In this document: positions 1 to 8,564 of the stretch, piece after piece
Layout: each line of letters opens with the position of its first letter
Numbering within the stretch: the stretch's first letter is position 1
Assembly (NCBI GenBank): GCA_001567105.1
Contig: LMZR01000062.1
Span: 22,045 to 86,044, forward strand
Source: Chloroflexi bacterium OLB14
GTDB lineage: Bacteria > Chloroflexota > Anaerolineae > Anaerolineales > Villigracilaceae
DNA: 64,000 nucleotides
Direction: 5' to 3'
Notes under the pieces: generated by a model
What the model saw: only the letters and a program-made list of their open reading frames with translations
Databases searched by the model: none
Told to the model about the DNA's origin: nothing
Made by a program: the position numbers and the translations under genes

Positions 1-10
1 CACGCCACAA

Positions 11-1069
11 TTAAACAATACTTACACCTTCCCCTGCCACCGCTTCACCAATGACCCACACTTGTTGATTTAATTCCCCAGCCCTTTGCTTAAACTCAGC
101 CAATAGACTGTGGGGCACACCTAACAATAACCCTCCACTCGTCTGAGGGTCAAACAGCAACATCTGCCAGGCTTCATCTAAATCTCTATCAAATTTTGCT
201 AACCGCCCATAATGATGTTGATTATCAAACGCGCCACCGGGCAAAATCCCTTTTTCTGCATACCCTCTTGCACCGCTTAAGAAAGGCAACAAATCAAACT
301 TAATTTGCAATTGTAAATTAGATGCTTCTGCCATTTCTAAACCATGCCCCACTAAACCAAAGCCTGTAATATCTGTTCCACCAGTTAGATTAAAGTCAAG
401 TGCTAACAGACTTGCATTCTTATTTAACTCAGACATAGATGCAACCACTTCCTTCAAATGAACCTCTTCAATCTTTTCTTGCTTCAATGCAGTGGTTATC
501 ACGCCTGTACCTAAAGGCTTCGTCAGAACCAATGCGTCACCAATTTTTAATCCGCCTTTACTCAACATCTTTTGCGGGTTTACAAAGCCAATTACTACCA
601 AACCATACTTTGGCTCTTTATCCTTAACTGTATGCCCACCAGCAATTACCACACCTGCTTCTTTTGCTTTTTCTGCCCCACCGCGCATAATTTCTGATAA
701 ATAGCTACTTGGCAAATCTTCGGGTAATGCCGCAATATTCAAAGCCAAGAAAGGCTTCCCCCCCATCGCATAAATATCGGAGATACTATTTGCCGCCGCA
801 ATAGCACCATATTCATAAGGTGTATCTACCACTGGCGTAAAAAAATCTGCAGTGACTACAATAGCTTGCTCAGCACTTAAACGCCAAACAGCCGCATCAT
901 CTGGCGTTGTAAGACCAACTAACAAATCAGGAAATGAAGCGGAATCAAAAATGTTTTTGATAGGACTCAAAACTTGAGTCAGTGCCTCGGCACTTAATTT
1001 AGACGCTCAACCCGCACATGTTGACAGAGTCGTTAAGCGAATTTCACGTCCACTTTGAGGAATGGGCAT
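11..1069 (-). CDS. selD: Selenide, water dikinase with in-frame selenocysteine codon
   Basis: Makes selenophosphate from selenide and ATP for selenocysteine and selenouridine synthesis. An open frame begins at TTG 970, but SelD homology continues upstream through an in-frame TGA at 1009-1007 to ATG 1069. The N-terminus reads ...LTTLSTCAGUASKLSAEAL..., which aligns with the E. coli GAGCGCK active-site loop. U21 replaces the catalytic Cys and Lys24 is kept. Read this way the protein is 352 aa, the usual SelD length; the TTG start would remove the catalytic residue. Later motifs are intact: GGHTVKDKEPKYG, GGTDITGFGLVGHG and FDPQTSGG. No strong Shine-Dalgarno precedes 1069, and a TTG at 1075 is also possible. 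Divergent from the PyrK-like gene. SelA, SelB and tRNA-Sec are not in this window. Confidence 0.93.
981..1009 (-). promoter_or_regulatory. Putative bacterial SECIS element after the selD UGA
   Basis: Twelve nucleotides after the UGA (1009-1007) the transcript can form a 5-bp hairpin, AGUGC-CGAG-GCACU (994-981). The loop has G as its second base, about 19 nt past the UGA. Known bacterial SECIS elements have a small apical loop with a G in its first two positions about 16-37 nt after UGA, so spacing and loop fit. A second hairpin, GACUCAA-GUU-UUGAGUC (980-964), follows directly and could compete or stack. SelB recognition is inferred. Confidence 0.6.
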
Positions 1070-1174
1070 AAGCAATTAAATATTTTGAAAATTTAAGATG
1101 AATGTAAATTTATATTACCAAAGTTTTATTATACCTGCTTGCTATTGCACCCGAAGCATGTTAATATTTTTAGG

Positions 1175-1846
1175 ATGAAAATTGCACAAGCAAAAATAAA
1201 GCAAATTCTGTTAGATGGGTCGCTATGGCTTGACTGCCCATCTGATTTGATTCCAGCACCTGGGCAATATGTTCTCGCTCATAAACCCGCTTCAGATGCG
1301 CCTCTGCCTGTTTCTCTATTCAACATAGATTTTAACTCCAATGGCTTCCGCTGTGCGCCGCCCATACCACTTGATTGGAAACCCAGCGATGTGATTACCC
1401 TACGCGGTGTGTTCGGGCAGGGGTTTTCTATTCCCGCTTCGGCTAAAAAGATAGCCTTGATTGCTTATGAAAAATCATACGCACGGTTGCAGGCATTAAT
1501 TCCATTGGCATTGAAACAAAACGCAGAAGTTGTTGTCGTATCAGATACAAAAGAAATAGATGTGCCAGAAATTATTGAAATTCAACCTATGCAATTATTA
1601 GGCGAAGTATTAAGTTGGGCAAATTATGTTGCTATAGATATTGCCCGAGAGAATTTGAATCAGTTAAAAGAGAAACTGCTGGAGCAGAACCAAGCCTCCC
1701 CCAAGTATGAGGCGCAGGTTTTAATTCACACATCTATGCCTTGTGGTGGCGTTGCTGAATGTGCTGTCTGTGCATTAACTTTGAATCATGAATGGAGAAT
1801 GATTTGCAAAGAGGGACCAGTATTTCGTTTGCAAGATGTTTTATAA
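1175..1846 (+). CDS. PyrK-like iron-sulfur electron-transfer protein
   Basis: Resembles the electron-transfer subunit of NAD-dependent dihydroorotate dehydrogenase B, a ferredoxin-reductase-like fold with a C-terminal [2Fe-2S] cluster. The last 35 residues hold the cluster ligands, CGGVAECAVC followed by MICKEGPVF, matching the C-x4-C-x2-C...C pattern of PyrK. The middle (VFGQGFSIP, then a nucleotide-fold KKIALIAYE) matches the NAD domain. The FAD-binding R-x-Y/F-S region is weak: LPVSLF lacks the Arg. An upstream start at 1139 exists, but ATG 1175 gives the family N-terminus MKIAQAKI. A TAATAT box 7 nt upstream suggests a leaderless mRNA. No pyrD lies nearby, so its electron partner is unknown. 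Confidence 0.75.
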   Translation: MKIAQAKIKQILLDGSLWLDCPSDLIPAPGQYVLAHKPASDAPLPVSLFNIDFNSNGFRCAPPIPLDWKPSDVITLRGVFGQGFSIPASAKKIALIAYEKSYARLQALIPLALKQNAEVVVVSDTKEIDVPEIIEIQPMQLLGEVLSWANYVAIDIARENLNQLKEKLLEQNQASPKYEAQVLIHTSMPCGGVAECAVCALTLNHEWRMICKEGPVFRLQDVL

Positions 1847-1848
1847 AT

Positions 1849-2790
1849 TTAATACCAAATGCGAAATGAAGTTGTTGTTTCTGCGCTTAATACATCGTAA
1901 TTGCAAGTGACGTTGACAGAAATTAAACTACCTAAAGGTTGATTTTCAAATTGTAATGAGATGATGCCAATGCCTAGTGTATTGGTGATGATGGTAGTAG
2001 AAGCGCTGGCTTGGTTGGGCCACATTACATTGGCTGTACAAGTTGCATTGGCGATAGCTAAATTATTTTGGTCTTGCACTACAATAAAAAATGATTGAGT
2101 ATCATTTGGAAGTGTAACTGCTTTTAAGGAAAAAGCGCGCACCAGTAAGGATGTGACAACCCTCGGGGCGTTGTTTAAAGGGGTAACGGAATATTGTAAG
2201 GCGGGGTCTTCTCCAATGCGATTGAAATACTCGTAGCCTAAATTAGAAACCACCACACGTTGACCTGCTAACATATTGGGTTGCCATTCTAGCCGTGCTT
2301 TTTCAAAGTACTGTACTAATTTATTTTCGTGATATTCAAAACCAGAAATTGGATAGCCGAATTGCGCTACGCCTCCGTAGGTATCAAAAAATTCTAAAAA
2401 TTCTAAACAAACTGAGTACCCTGTTTCGGCATATAAACGGCATGCGAAAAAATTATTTACTTCAATTGTACCGGTCGATGAAAATGTTTCGCGCCCAATA
2501 GCAGTTAATTGCACACGTTGCCCTGCGGGGTTTTCGGGTATTAACTCAAAACGTGCGCGTTGAAAATATTGCACAGTTTTGCCATCTCGGCTACTAAATT
2601 GTTCTGTAATGGGGTAGCCATATAGAAAATAGGCGTTTGGGTTGCTGTTATAAAAGGTTAAAAAATCCCCACTGACATTATGTCCCGTTTCATTAAAATA
2701 TTTTGTTTCAGGTGTTTGAGCACGAACCAAGCCCCAACTTGCATTTAAGAGGGTGAGGGTAATTAGCAACGATAAAAACTTTTTCAACAT
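1849..2790 (-). CDS. Secreted protein with two tandem GYPI-type repeats and a C-terminal beta domain
   Basis: Residues 1-24 form a Sec signal peptide ending near VRAQ. Two copies of a ~72-residue repeat follow (about 31-103 and 119-190). Each copy has the pattern F-x-E-T-G-x-x-V, then F-x-x-F, then GYPI, then VQYFxxAR-x-E, then AGQRV. I know this repeat from secreted Chloroflexota proteins of unknown function. Residues about 205-313 are Thr/Asn-rich beta sequence with paired Cys (ATCTANV, NVTCNYDV) like a bacterial Ig-like domain. Probably exposed at the cell surface; role unknown. Sits downstream of wecB on the same strand. Confidence 0.7.
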   Translation of the reverse strand: MLKKFLSLLITLTLLNASWGLVRAQTPETKYFNETGHNVSGDFLTFYNSNPNAYFLYGYPITEQFSSRDGKTVQYFQRARFELIPENPAGQRVQLTAIGRETFSSTGTIEVNNFFACRLYAETGYSVCLEFLEFFDTYGGVAQFGYPISGFEYHENKLVQYFEKARLEWQPNMLAGQRVVVSNLGYEYFNRIGEDPALQYSVTPLNNAPRVVTSLLVRAFSLKAVTLPNDTQSFFIVVQDQNNLAIANATCTANVMWPNQASASTTIITNTLGIGIISLQFENQPLGSLISVNVTCNYDVLSAETTTSFRIWY

Positions 2791-2835
2791 AGTTCACCGT
2801 TTGCATTATACGCCTAAAAGTACCAGAATTTATCG

Positions 2836-3951
2836 TCAACTTGAAATATCTTGCTTTTGTGTAAGGTGAGCTACGATTCTTTCTGCCGCATGACCATCCC
2901 CATACGGATTCGCCGCTTTTGACATTTTTTGATATTCCGATTGATCTTCTAATAGACGCTTCGCTTCTTGCTTAATTCGGCTTGATTCTGTTCCAACTAA
3001 TTTAACCGTCCCCGCAGCTACACCCTCTGGGCGTTCGGTCACATCTCTTAATACTAAAGTTGGAATTCCAAATGCAGGGGCTTCTTCTTGTATGCCACCT
3101 GAGTCTGTTAATATCAATGTAGCATGTTTCATTAGATGAACAAGTGGGAGGTAATCTAACGGTGGCAGTAGGGTAATATTTTCTACATCTTTCAACAATC
3201 TATTGACAGGCTCTTGCACGTTAGGGTTTAAATGTACGGGATAAACAATTTGTATATCTTTTTCTTTAGATAAGTCTAGTAAAGCATGGCAGATGTTTTC
3301 CATGCCTGCTCCAAAATTTTCACGGCGATGAGCAGTGACTAAAATTAGTTTGCCAGTTGTTAGTTTATTAGTTACTAGTTCAGAAATTTCTTTTGGCTCA
3401 GGTTGTTTGCTTACAAATTGCAAAGCATCAATGACAGTGTTGCCCGTCACTTTGATAATATTTTCATCTACGCCTTCTTTTAGCAAATTATCTTTAGACC
3501 ACGCAGTAGGGGCGAAGTGTAAATCTGCTATGGCACCTGCAATGCGGCGGTTGATTTCTTCGGGAAATGGCGCCCACTTATCATGTGTGCGTAAGCCTGC
3601 TTCTACATGACCAAATTTAATTTTGTGGTAATAACATAGCAGTGAGGTGATGGCCACTGTGGTTGTATCACCTTGCGCTAAGACCCAGTCAGGCTGAAAG
3701 TCTTTTAGCACAGGCTCTAAATCTGTAAAAATAGAGGCACTTAATGATGAAAGCGTTTGATTATCTTTCATCAAATCTAAATCATAATCAGGTGTGATGT
3801 TAAATAATTCTAAAACTTGGTCGAGCATCTGACGATGTTGTGCTGTTACGCACACGCGTGATTCAACATCTGTTGCCTCTTTTAATAATTTCACAACAGG
3901 TGCCATCTTCACGGCTTCGGGTCTGGTGCCAAAAACAGATAATATTTTCAA
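2836..3951 (-). CDS. wecB: UDP-N-acetylglucosamine 2-epimerase (non-hydrolysing)
   Basis: Cytoplasmic enzyme converting UDP-GlcNAc to UDP-ManNAc. At 371 aa it is full length for the family. It starts MKILSVFGTRPEAVKMAPV and carries the catalytic and substrate motifs QGDTTT, HVEAGLRT, FPEEINRR, THRRENFG and TDSGGIQEEAP. It lies 29 nt downstream of wecC, the next enzyme of the pathway, on the same strand. The pair should supply UDP-ManNAcA for a surface polysaccharide. The short gap contains AT-rich word repeats (ATGATTTCCAATTTACG). Confidence 0.93.
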   Translation of the reverse strand: MKILSVFGTRPEAVKMAPVVKLLKEATDVESRVCVTAQHRQMLDQVLELFNITPDYDLDLMKDNQTLSSLSASIFTDLEPVLKDFQPDWVLAQGDTTTVAITSLLCYYHKIKFGHVEAGLRTHDKWAPFPEEINRRIAGAIADLHFAPTAWSKDNLLKEGVDENIIKVTGNTVIDALQFVSKQPEPKEISELVTNKLTTGKLILVTAHRRENFGAGMENICHALLDLSKEKDIQIVYPVHLNPNVQEPVNRLLKDVENITLLPPLDYLPLVHLMKHATLILTDSGGIQEEAPAFGIPTLVLRDVTERPEGVAAGTVKLVGTESSRIKQEAKRLLEDQSEYQKMSKAANPYGDGHAAERIVAHLTQKQDISS

Positions 3952-3980
3952 TTTATGATTTCCAATTTACGATTTATGAA

Positions 3981-5318
3981 TTATTTTCCAACGCCCAATC
4001 TTACCACTTCAAACCCAGCGTTTTGCCATTCTTCGGCTTTCCATGCGTTGACAGTATCCAGCACGATTTTTGCTTTGGTTCTCTTGGCAACTTCTTTTGG
4101 GTTTAGTTTTGCAAATTCAGTATGTTTGACTAATAATAAAATCAAATCTGCATCTTGAACGGCATCATCAAATGAACTTGCCATGTTGATTCCTTCAAGT
4201 TTTGCATCAGGTTTGAAAGGTTCCCATGCTAAAACGGTTGCGCCTTCATGCTGTAATAAATGAATCACTTCATTAGCAGGGGATTCGCGTAAGTCATCTA
4301 CATCAGGTTTGTAGGCTAAACCTAAAGCGGCGATTTTTTTATTTTTTAGTATGCTTTCCTCGCCGCCGAGGACGGCGGCTTGAGCAGAGAGTGCTTGTTT
4401 TATTTTTTCAACCACAAAATTTGGTTGAGCATCGTTCACTTGACGAGAATGATAAATTAACGGAGTTAGTTCAGGTGCGGCTTCAACAAAGAACCAAGGG
4501 TCAACGCTGATACAATGACCACCAACACCTGGACCTGGGGATAATATTTTCACGCGTGGATGTAAACTGGCTAATGAAATCGCTTCCCATACATCTACAC
4601 CAAATTTATCTGCTAGCCTTGCAAATTCATTTGCAATGGCAATGTTTACATCACGATATGTATTTTCCATTAACTTGACCATTTCAGCAGTGGTGGCATC
4701 GGTTTGGATAATTTGTCCCTTTACAAATACAGAATATAAATCTGCACCTGCTTGGGCTGATTCTTTTGTCACACCACCGATGACACGTGCATTGTCTACA
4801 AGCTCTTTCATGATTTGACCTGGCAATACTCTTTCAGGTGAATAGCATAAATAAAAATCTTCACCAGCCGTCAGACCAGATTTATGTAAAATGTCAGCAA
4901 CCAATTTGACGGTCGTTTGAGGCGGTGATGTCGATTCTAGAATTACTAAATTTCCTTTTCGTAAAAATGGCACAATCGATTCAGTTGCCGAAGTCACAGC
5001 CTGCATATCTGCTAGTTTGTATTTCATGTCGTTGTAAATGCCGATTTCGTTTTGCTTGAATGGTGTGGGAACGGCGATGATGAAAACATCAGCCTCTTCG
5101 GCTTGGGTGCTAGCCCGAAATTTTTCGGATTGCAACGCTTCGCTTAATGCTTCGGGTAGGTTTGGTTCGTGGATGTGAAGTTTGCCTGCGTTGAGTGTGT
5201 TGACGATGTTTGGGTTTATATCTACGCCTAAAACGTTTATGCCATGTTTGGCAAAAGTGACGGCAGTGGGTAAGCCGATATATCCTAAACCGATGATGCA
5301 AATTTTATTGAAGTTCAC
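3981..5318 (-). CDS. wecC: UDP-N-acetyl-D-mannosamine dehydrogenase
   Basis: Oxidises UDP-ManNAc to UDP-ManNAcA in two NAD-dependent steps. The 445-aa protein has an N-terminal Rossmann motif (IIGLGYIGLP), the catalytic Cys loop GPGVGGHCISVDPWF and a C-terminal UDP-binding domain (LAYKPDVDDLRESP). It is the first gene of the wecC-wecB pair, and its coupling with the epimerase favours the ManNAc substrate over UDP-Glc or GlcNAc. The 110-nt space to the divergent nfeD should hold both promoters. Confidence 0.9.
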   Translation of the reverse strand: MNFNKICIIGLGYIGLPTAVTFAKHGINVLGVDINPNIVNTLNAGKLHIHEPNLPEALSEALQSEKFRASTQAEEADVFIIAVPTPFKQNEIGIYNDMKYKLADMQAVTSATESIVPFLRKGNLVILESTSPPQTTVKLVADILHKSGLTAGEDFYLCYSPERVLPGQIMKELVDNARVIGGVTKESAQAGADLYSVFVKGQIIQTDATTAEMVKLMENTYRDVNIAIANEFARLADKFGVDVWEAISLASLHPRVKILSPGPGVGGHCISVDPWFFVEAAPELTPLIYHSRQVNDAQPNFVVEKIKQALSAQAAVLGGEESILKNKKIAALGLAYKPDVDDLRESPANEVIHLLQHEGATVLAWEPFKPDAKLEGINMASSFDDAVQDADLILLLVKHTEFAKLNPKEVAKRTKAKIVLDTVNAWKAEEWQNAGFEVVRLGVGK

Positions 5319-5428
5319 TTAGTCTCCTATACTTAAGTACTATTATAAACTGCTTGTTAAATTGAAACACAATTCTGTTTAACTCGTAGAGACTTATGTA
5401 AATCGTTGTATAATCAAAAGGAGCAACA

Positions 5429-6028
5429 ATGGATTTTTTTCTTGACCCCAATTTTGCATATATGATTTTGGTTGCAGGTGTAGTGCTGGCATTCTTTTCT
5501 GCTTCTACGCCAGGCACAGGTGTGGGGGAAGTTGCGGCATTATTTTGTTTTGTGCTGGCTGGCTATTTCGTTTTTGAGCTTTCAATACAGTGGTGGGCAT
5601 TTTTTCTTTTGTTCTTGGGTATTGTGCCTTTTGTTATGGCAGTGCGGAAGCCGAGACAATCGGTTTTGTATTTGTCACTTTGTATTTTGCTTGAAGTAAT
5701 TGGCTCTGTATTTTTGTTCCCTGCTAAAGAAGATTTGATTTCGGTTAACCCAATTTTGGCTATTTTTGTTTCTGCTGTGATGGCAGTAATTTTGTGGTAC
5801 ATTTTACAAAAGTTTATTGAAGTGACTTCAACACGCCCCGCACATGATTTAGAAGTTTTGATTGGGCAAGTAGGCGTAGCTACTTCTGCTATTCACAAAG
5901 AAGGCTCAGTGTATGTGCATGGCGAAGATTGGTCTGCAAAAAGTGATGTAAAGATTCCTTCGGGTAGTCATGTACGTGTGGTGCGCCGCGAAGGTTTTGT
6001 GTTAGTTGTTGAAAAAGATAATTCATAA
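5429..6028 (+). CDS. NfeD-family membrane protein
   Basis: Short NfeD (199 aa, NfeD1b type, without the ClpP-like protease domain). It has four or five transmembrane segments in residues 5-125 and a C-terminal OB-fold (about 135-197) with the typical LIGQVGVATSAI and VHGEDWSAKSD segments. NfeD proteins pair with SPFH/stomatin proteins, and the SPFH gene starts 21 nt downstream, so this is a two-gene membrane-microdomain operon. SD AAAGGAG lies 6 nt upstream of the ATG, and a TATAAT at 5409-5414 is a likely -10. Confidence 0.9.
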   Translation: MDFFLDPNFAYMILVAGVVLAFFSASTPGTGVGEVAALFCFVLAGYFVFELSIQWWAFFLLFLGIVPFVMAVRKPRQSVLYLSLCILLEVIGSVFLFPAKEDLISVNPILAIFVSAVMAVILWYILQKFIEVTSTRPAHDLEVLIGQVGVATSAIHKEGSVYVHGEDWSAKSDVKIPSGSHVRVVRREGFVLVVEKDNS

Positions 6029-6048
6029 TTACAAAAAAGGAGTAAACA

Positions 6049-6957
6049 ATGGAAGGATTATTTGGTGGTAGTTTGTTATGTATTGTTGGTGCAGTTCTCA
6101 TTGTTGGTCTCATTGTTGTTTTCAACATGATTCGAATTGTGCCTGAATACCAACGTTTGGTGGTATTCCGTTTAGGACGTGTGTTAGGTAAGCCACAAGG
6201 ACCAGGTTTGGTATTTCTTATTCCTGGTATTGATAGACCTGTACGGGTTGATTTGCGTGAACAAGTGCGTGAAGTTCCGCAACAAACCTCTATTACAAAA
6301 GATAACGCGCCAATTAATATTGACTTTTTATGGTACTTCAAAGTGATGGATCCGAGTCAATCTGTTTTGCAAGTTGGTAACTTTGAAGCCGCTGCAGCAG
6401 GTATTGCGGCAACAACACTCCGCGCTGTTATCGGTGGTATTCCGTTAGACGATGTATTGTCACAACGTGAACAAATTAACACCATGTTGCGCACTCGTTT
6501 AGATGAAATCACTGAACGTTGGGGTGTGAAAGTCACCAATGTTGAAATTCGTGAAATCGTACCTCCGCGTGATGTGCAAGATGCCATGAACAGACAAATG
6601 TCTGCCGAGCGTATTCGCCGCGCTGTGGTAACTGAATCAACTGGTACACGTGAAGCGGCAGTCAACGTAGCAGAAGGTGAAAAGCAAGCCGCCATCTTAC
6701 GTTCAGAAGGTCAAAAACAATCTGCTATTCTTGCGGCAGAAGGTGAACGTCAAGCCCAATTGTTACGCGCTGAAGGTTTTGCGCAAGCCTTAGAATCAAT
6801 TTACAATGCTGCCAAATCAGTTGACCAAAAGACGATGACCTTGCAATATTTTGAAACTTTGAAATCTATGGGTATGAGTCCATCAACTAAATATATTTTC
6901 CCAATGGAATTTACCAGCATGTTAGATAACTTTATCAACAAAGGTTCAAAGGGATAA
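6049..6957 (+). CDS. SPFH/band-7 (stomatin, slipin) family protein
   Basis: Membrane-anchored scaffold protein of 302 aa. A hydrophobic N-terminal anchor (about 5-30) is followed by the band-7 domain with VPEYQRLVVFRLGR, GLVFLIPGID and NVEIREIVPPRDVQ. Next comes an Ala/Glu/Gln-rich coiled-coil (EGEKQAAILRSEGQKQSAI). SD AAAGGAG precedes the ATG. Operon partner of the upstream NfeD; the pair is expected to organise membrane domains or modulate membrane proteases. No protease gene is adjacent. Confidence 0.92.
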   Translation: MEGLFGGSLLCIVGAVLIVGLIVVFNMIRIVPEYQRLVVFRLGRVLGKPQGPGLVFLIPGIDRPVRVDLREQVREVPQQTSITKDNAPINIDFLWYFKVMDPSQSVLQVGNFEAAAAGIAATTLRAVIGGIPLDDVLSQREQINTMLRTRLDEITERWGVKVTNVEIREIVPPRDVQDAMNRQMSAERIRRAVVTESTGTREAAVNVAEGEKQAAILRSEGQKQSAILAAEGERQAQLLRAEGFAQALESIYNAAKSVDQKTMTLQYFETLKSMGMSPSTKYIFPMEFTSMLDNFINKGSKG

Positions 6958-6964
6958 TTTATAA

Positions 6965-7096
6965 GTAGGGGCGACCCAACTAAATTATTAAATCAATTTG
7001 ACCAAAAAATCGGGTCGCCCTGTTGTTTTTATAATAACAGGGCGACCCGCCCTTTAAGATGAGCAACGACTGTAAATAGTGATGGGTCGCCCCTAC
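6965..7096. repeat. Nested palindromic repeat, GGGTCGCCC family
   Basis: Outer arms GTAGGGGCGACCC (6965-6977) and GGGTCGCCCCTAC (7084-7096) enclose an inner hairpin of CGGGTCGCCCTGTTG and CAACAGGGCGACCCG types at about 7011-7050. Related copies lie at 19151-19279 and a half-copy at 50348-50362. It fills the space between the SPFH and GNAT genes, and its right arm supplies the GNAT start codon. Confidence 0.85.
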
Positions 7097-7552
7097 AAAT
7101 TTATTGATACAATTTCCAAATGCAAATTACGAAACGCATCTATTTTAGATTTGAACGCTTTACGAAAATTAGAAAAAGAAAGTTTTGAGAAAGATGCCTG
7201 GCCCCTGATTGATTTAATTGCCGTGCTGACTTTCCCAAACGTGATTCGCATCAAAGCCACAGAAAATAATCAAATGATCGGATTCATCGCTGGAGATCCG
7301 CGTCCAAATGACGGGGTTGGTTGGGTTGCCACCATTGCAGTTGATTCTCGCTTTCGGCTTCGTGGGATTGGGAGGGCGTTACTGCGAGCATGTGAAAGAG
7401 AACTAAATCTTCCACATATTAAGTTAACAGTACGAGCATCAAACCAAGCAGCTATATCACTATATGAAAAAGAAGGTTATCAGACGATTGATATATGGGA
7501 AAGATACTATAATGATGGCGAATCTGCTTTGGTGATGGAGAAAACGTTATGA
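7082..7552 (+). CDS. GNAT-family (RimI-like) acetyltransferase
   Basis: About 156 aa with the GNAT acetyl-CoA loop FRLRGIGRALL and the C-terminal ASNQAAISLYEKEGY typical of RimI-type N-acetyltransferases. The natural domain begins at CKLRNASILDLNALRK. The only start codons in frame (GTG 7079, ATG 7082) lie in the right arm of the adjacent palindrome, so the first residues MGRPYK are repeat-encoded. An ATG at about 7121 is one base out of frame and would give MKLRNAS-like sequence after a single deletion, so a sequencing error is possible. Overlaps the next gene by 4 nt. Substrate unknown. Confidence 0.8.
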   Translation: MGRPYKFIDTISKCKLRNASILDLNALRKLEKESFEKDAWPLIDLIAVLTFPNVIRIKATENNQMIGFIAGDPRPNDGVGWVATIAVDSRFRLRGIGRALLRACERELNLPHIKLTVRASNQAAISLYEKEGYQTIDIWERYYNDGESALVMEKTL

Positions 7553-8533
7553 AAAAAGAACGTCTGCAATCATTTGAAGCCTTACGGGGAATTTCTATTA
7601 TTTTATTGCTTGCTTTACACAGCGAAATATTTGACCCTCAGTTTTTCGGTGAAGGAACTGGTCCACTGGCGGGTGTAGTAGCTACTTTTTTATTAAGTTC
7701 ATTTTTCTTTCTAGCAGGGTACTTCACAGAGTATTCTATTCAAAAAAAAACTACCGCACTTTCATTTATTAAATCAAAATTTATTCGAATTTATCCTCCT
7801 TATTGGGTAGCGCTCCTCTTGTTTGTGTATGGAATAGAGATTAACTTGAAACGCTTTGATTTTTTTATTTATGTTTTGAATATCCAGGTTATATTTTCAC
7901 CAGTTTTTATTAAATCTATACTTACCCTGTGGTACATTAGTATGTTGATAGTGTTTTACATTATTTTTTGTTCTTTGTTATTCACAATCAAATCAAATAC
8001 CAAGTTGCTAATTAGTTCTGTGCTTATCTTTGCGATCATTTATTTTGCAAACCACTCCATTGGCTTGTTTGACCCGCGCTTTTTCCAGTATTATTTTCTT
8101 TTTTTAGGAGGGATATATTTTTGTAGGTTTGAAGAAATGCGCCAAAGGATATTATCTATTAGCCTGATATACAAAATTACTTTGGCAATAGTCTCTGTAA
8201 TTTTGTTTTGGGCAGTAGCGCATTATTCATCAAATAATTTGTTATATATTTTCATTGCAATTCTCTTTTCGCTAAGTTGGATTTTGTTAAGTTTGACTAT
8301 TCTTAACACCCCTATTGGTAGCTGGAAGATTTGGACATTTCTATCAACAGCATCGTTTTTTGCATACCTTTATCACCGACCATTATGGCATTTTCTCAAT
8401 TTGACTTTGGGGTTAGATGGAACTGATAAAGCGCTATTTAATTTATGGCTTGGGGCTCCGCTCGCTTTATTGTTAGGTTACTTTTTTACAGCGTGGCTAT
8501 GATACATTGCTAACTGTTCTGAAATTAAGGTGA
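7549..8533 (+). CDS. Acyltransferase-3 family membrane protein (frameshift near 3' end)
   Basis: Integral membrane acyltransferase of the OafA/acyltransferase-3 type, which usually acetylates a surface polysaccharide or lipid. It begins MKKERLQSFEALRGISIILLLA with the conserved F-x-x-L-R-G-x-A/I motif and the catalytic-type His (ALHSE), followed by about ten hydrophobic segments. As read it stops at 8502. Removing one T from the run 8482-8487 continues the frame to LQRGYDTLLTVLKLR and a stop at 8531-8533, the consensus end of this family. This is probably a sequencing indel. Translationally coupled to the GNAT gene (ATGA). Confidence 0.82.
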
Positions 8534-8550
8534 TGGAAATATTTAAGGTT

Positions 8551-8556
8551 TATAAT
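8551..8556 (+). promoter_or_regulatory. -10 box for leaderless rnd mRNA
   Basis: TATAAT ends 8 nt before the rnd ATG (8565), so transcription should start at or next to the start codon. No Shine-Dalgarno is visible. Confidence 0.5.
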
Positions 8557-8564
8557 TAAACAAT

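Noticed and set aside
970..1009. Treating selD as starting at TTG 970 or as a pseudogene
   Set aside because: Homology to the catalytic N-terminus continues through the TGA, with Lys and flanking residues conserved, which fits selenocysteine better than a disruption.
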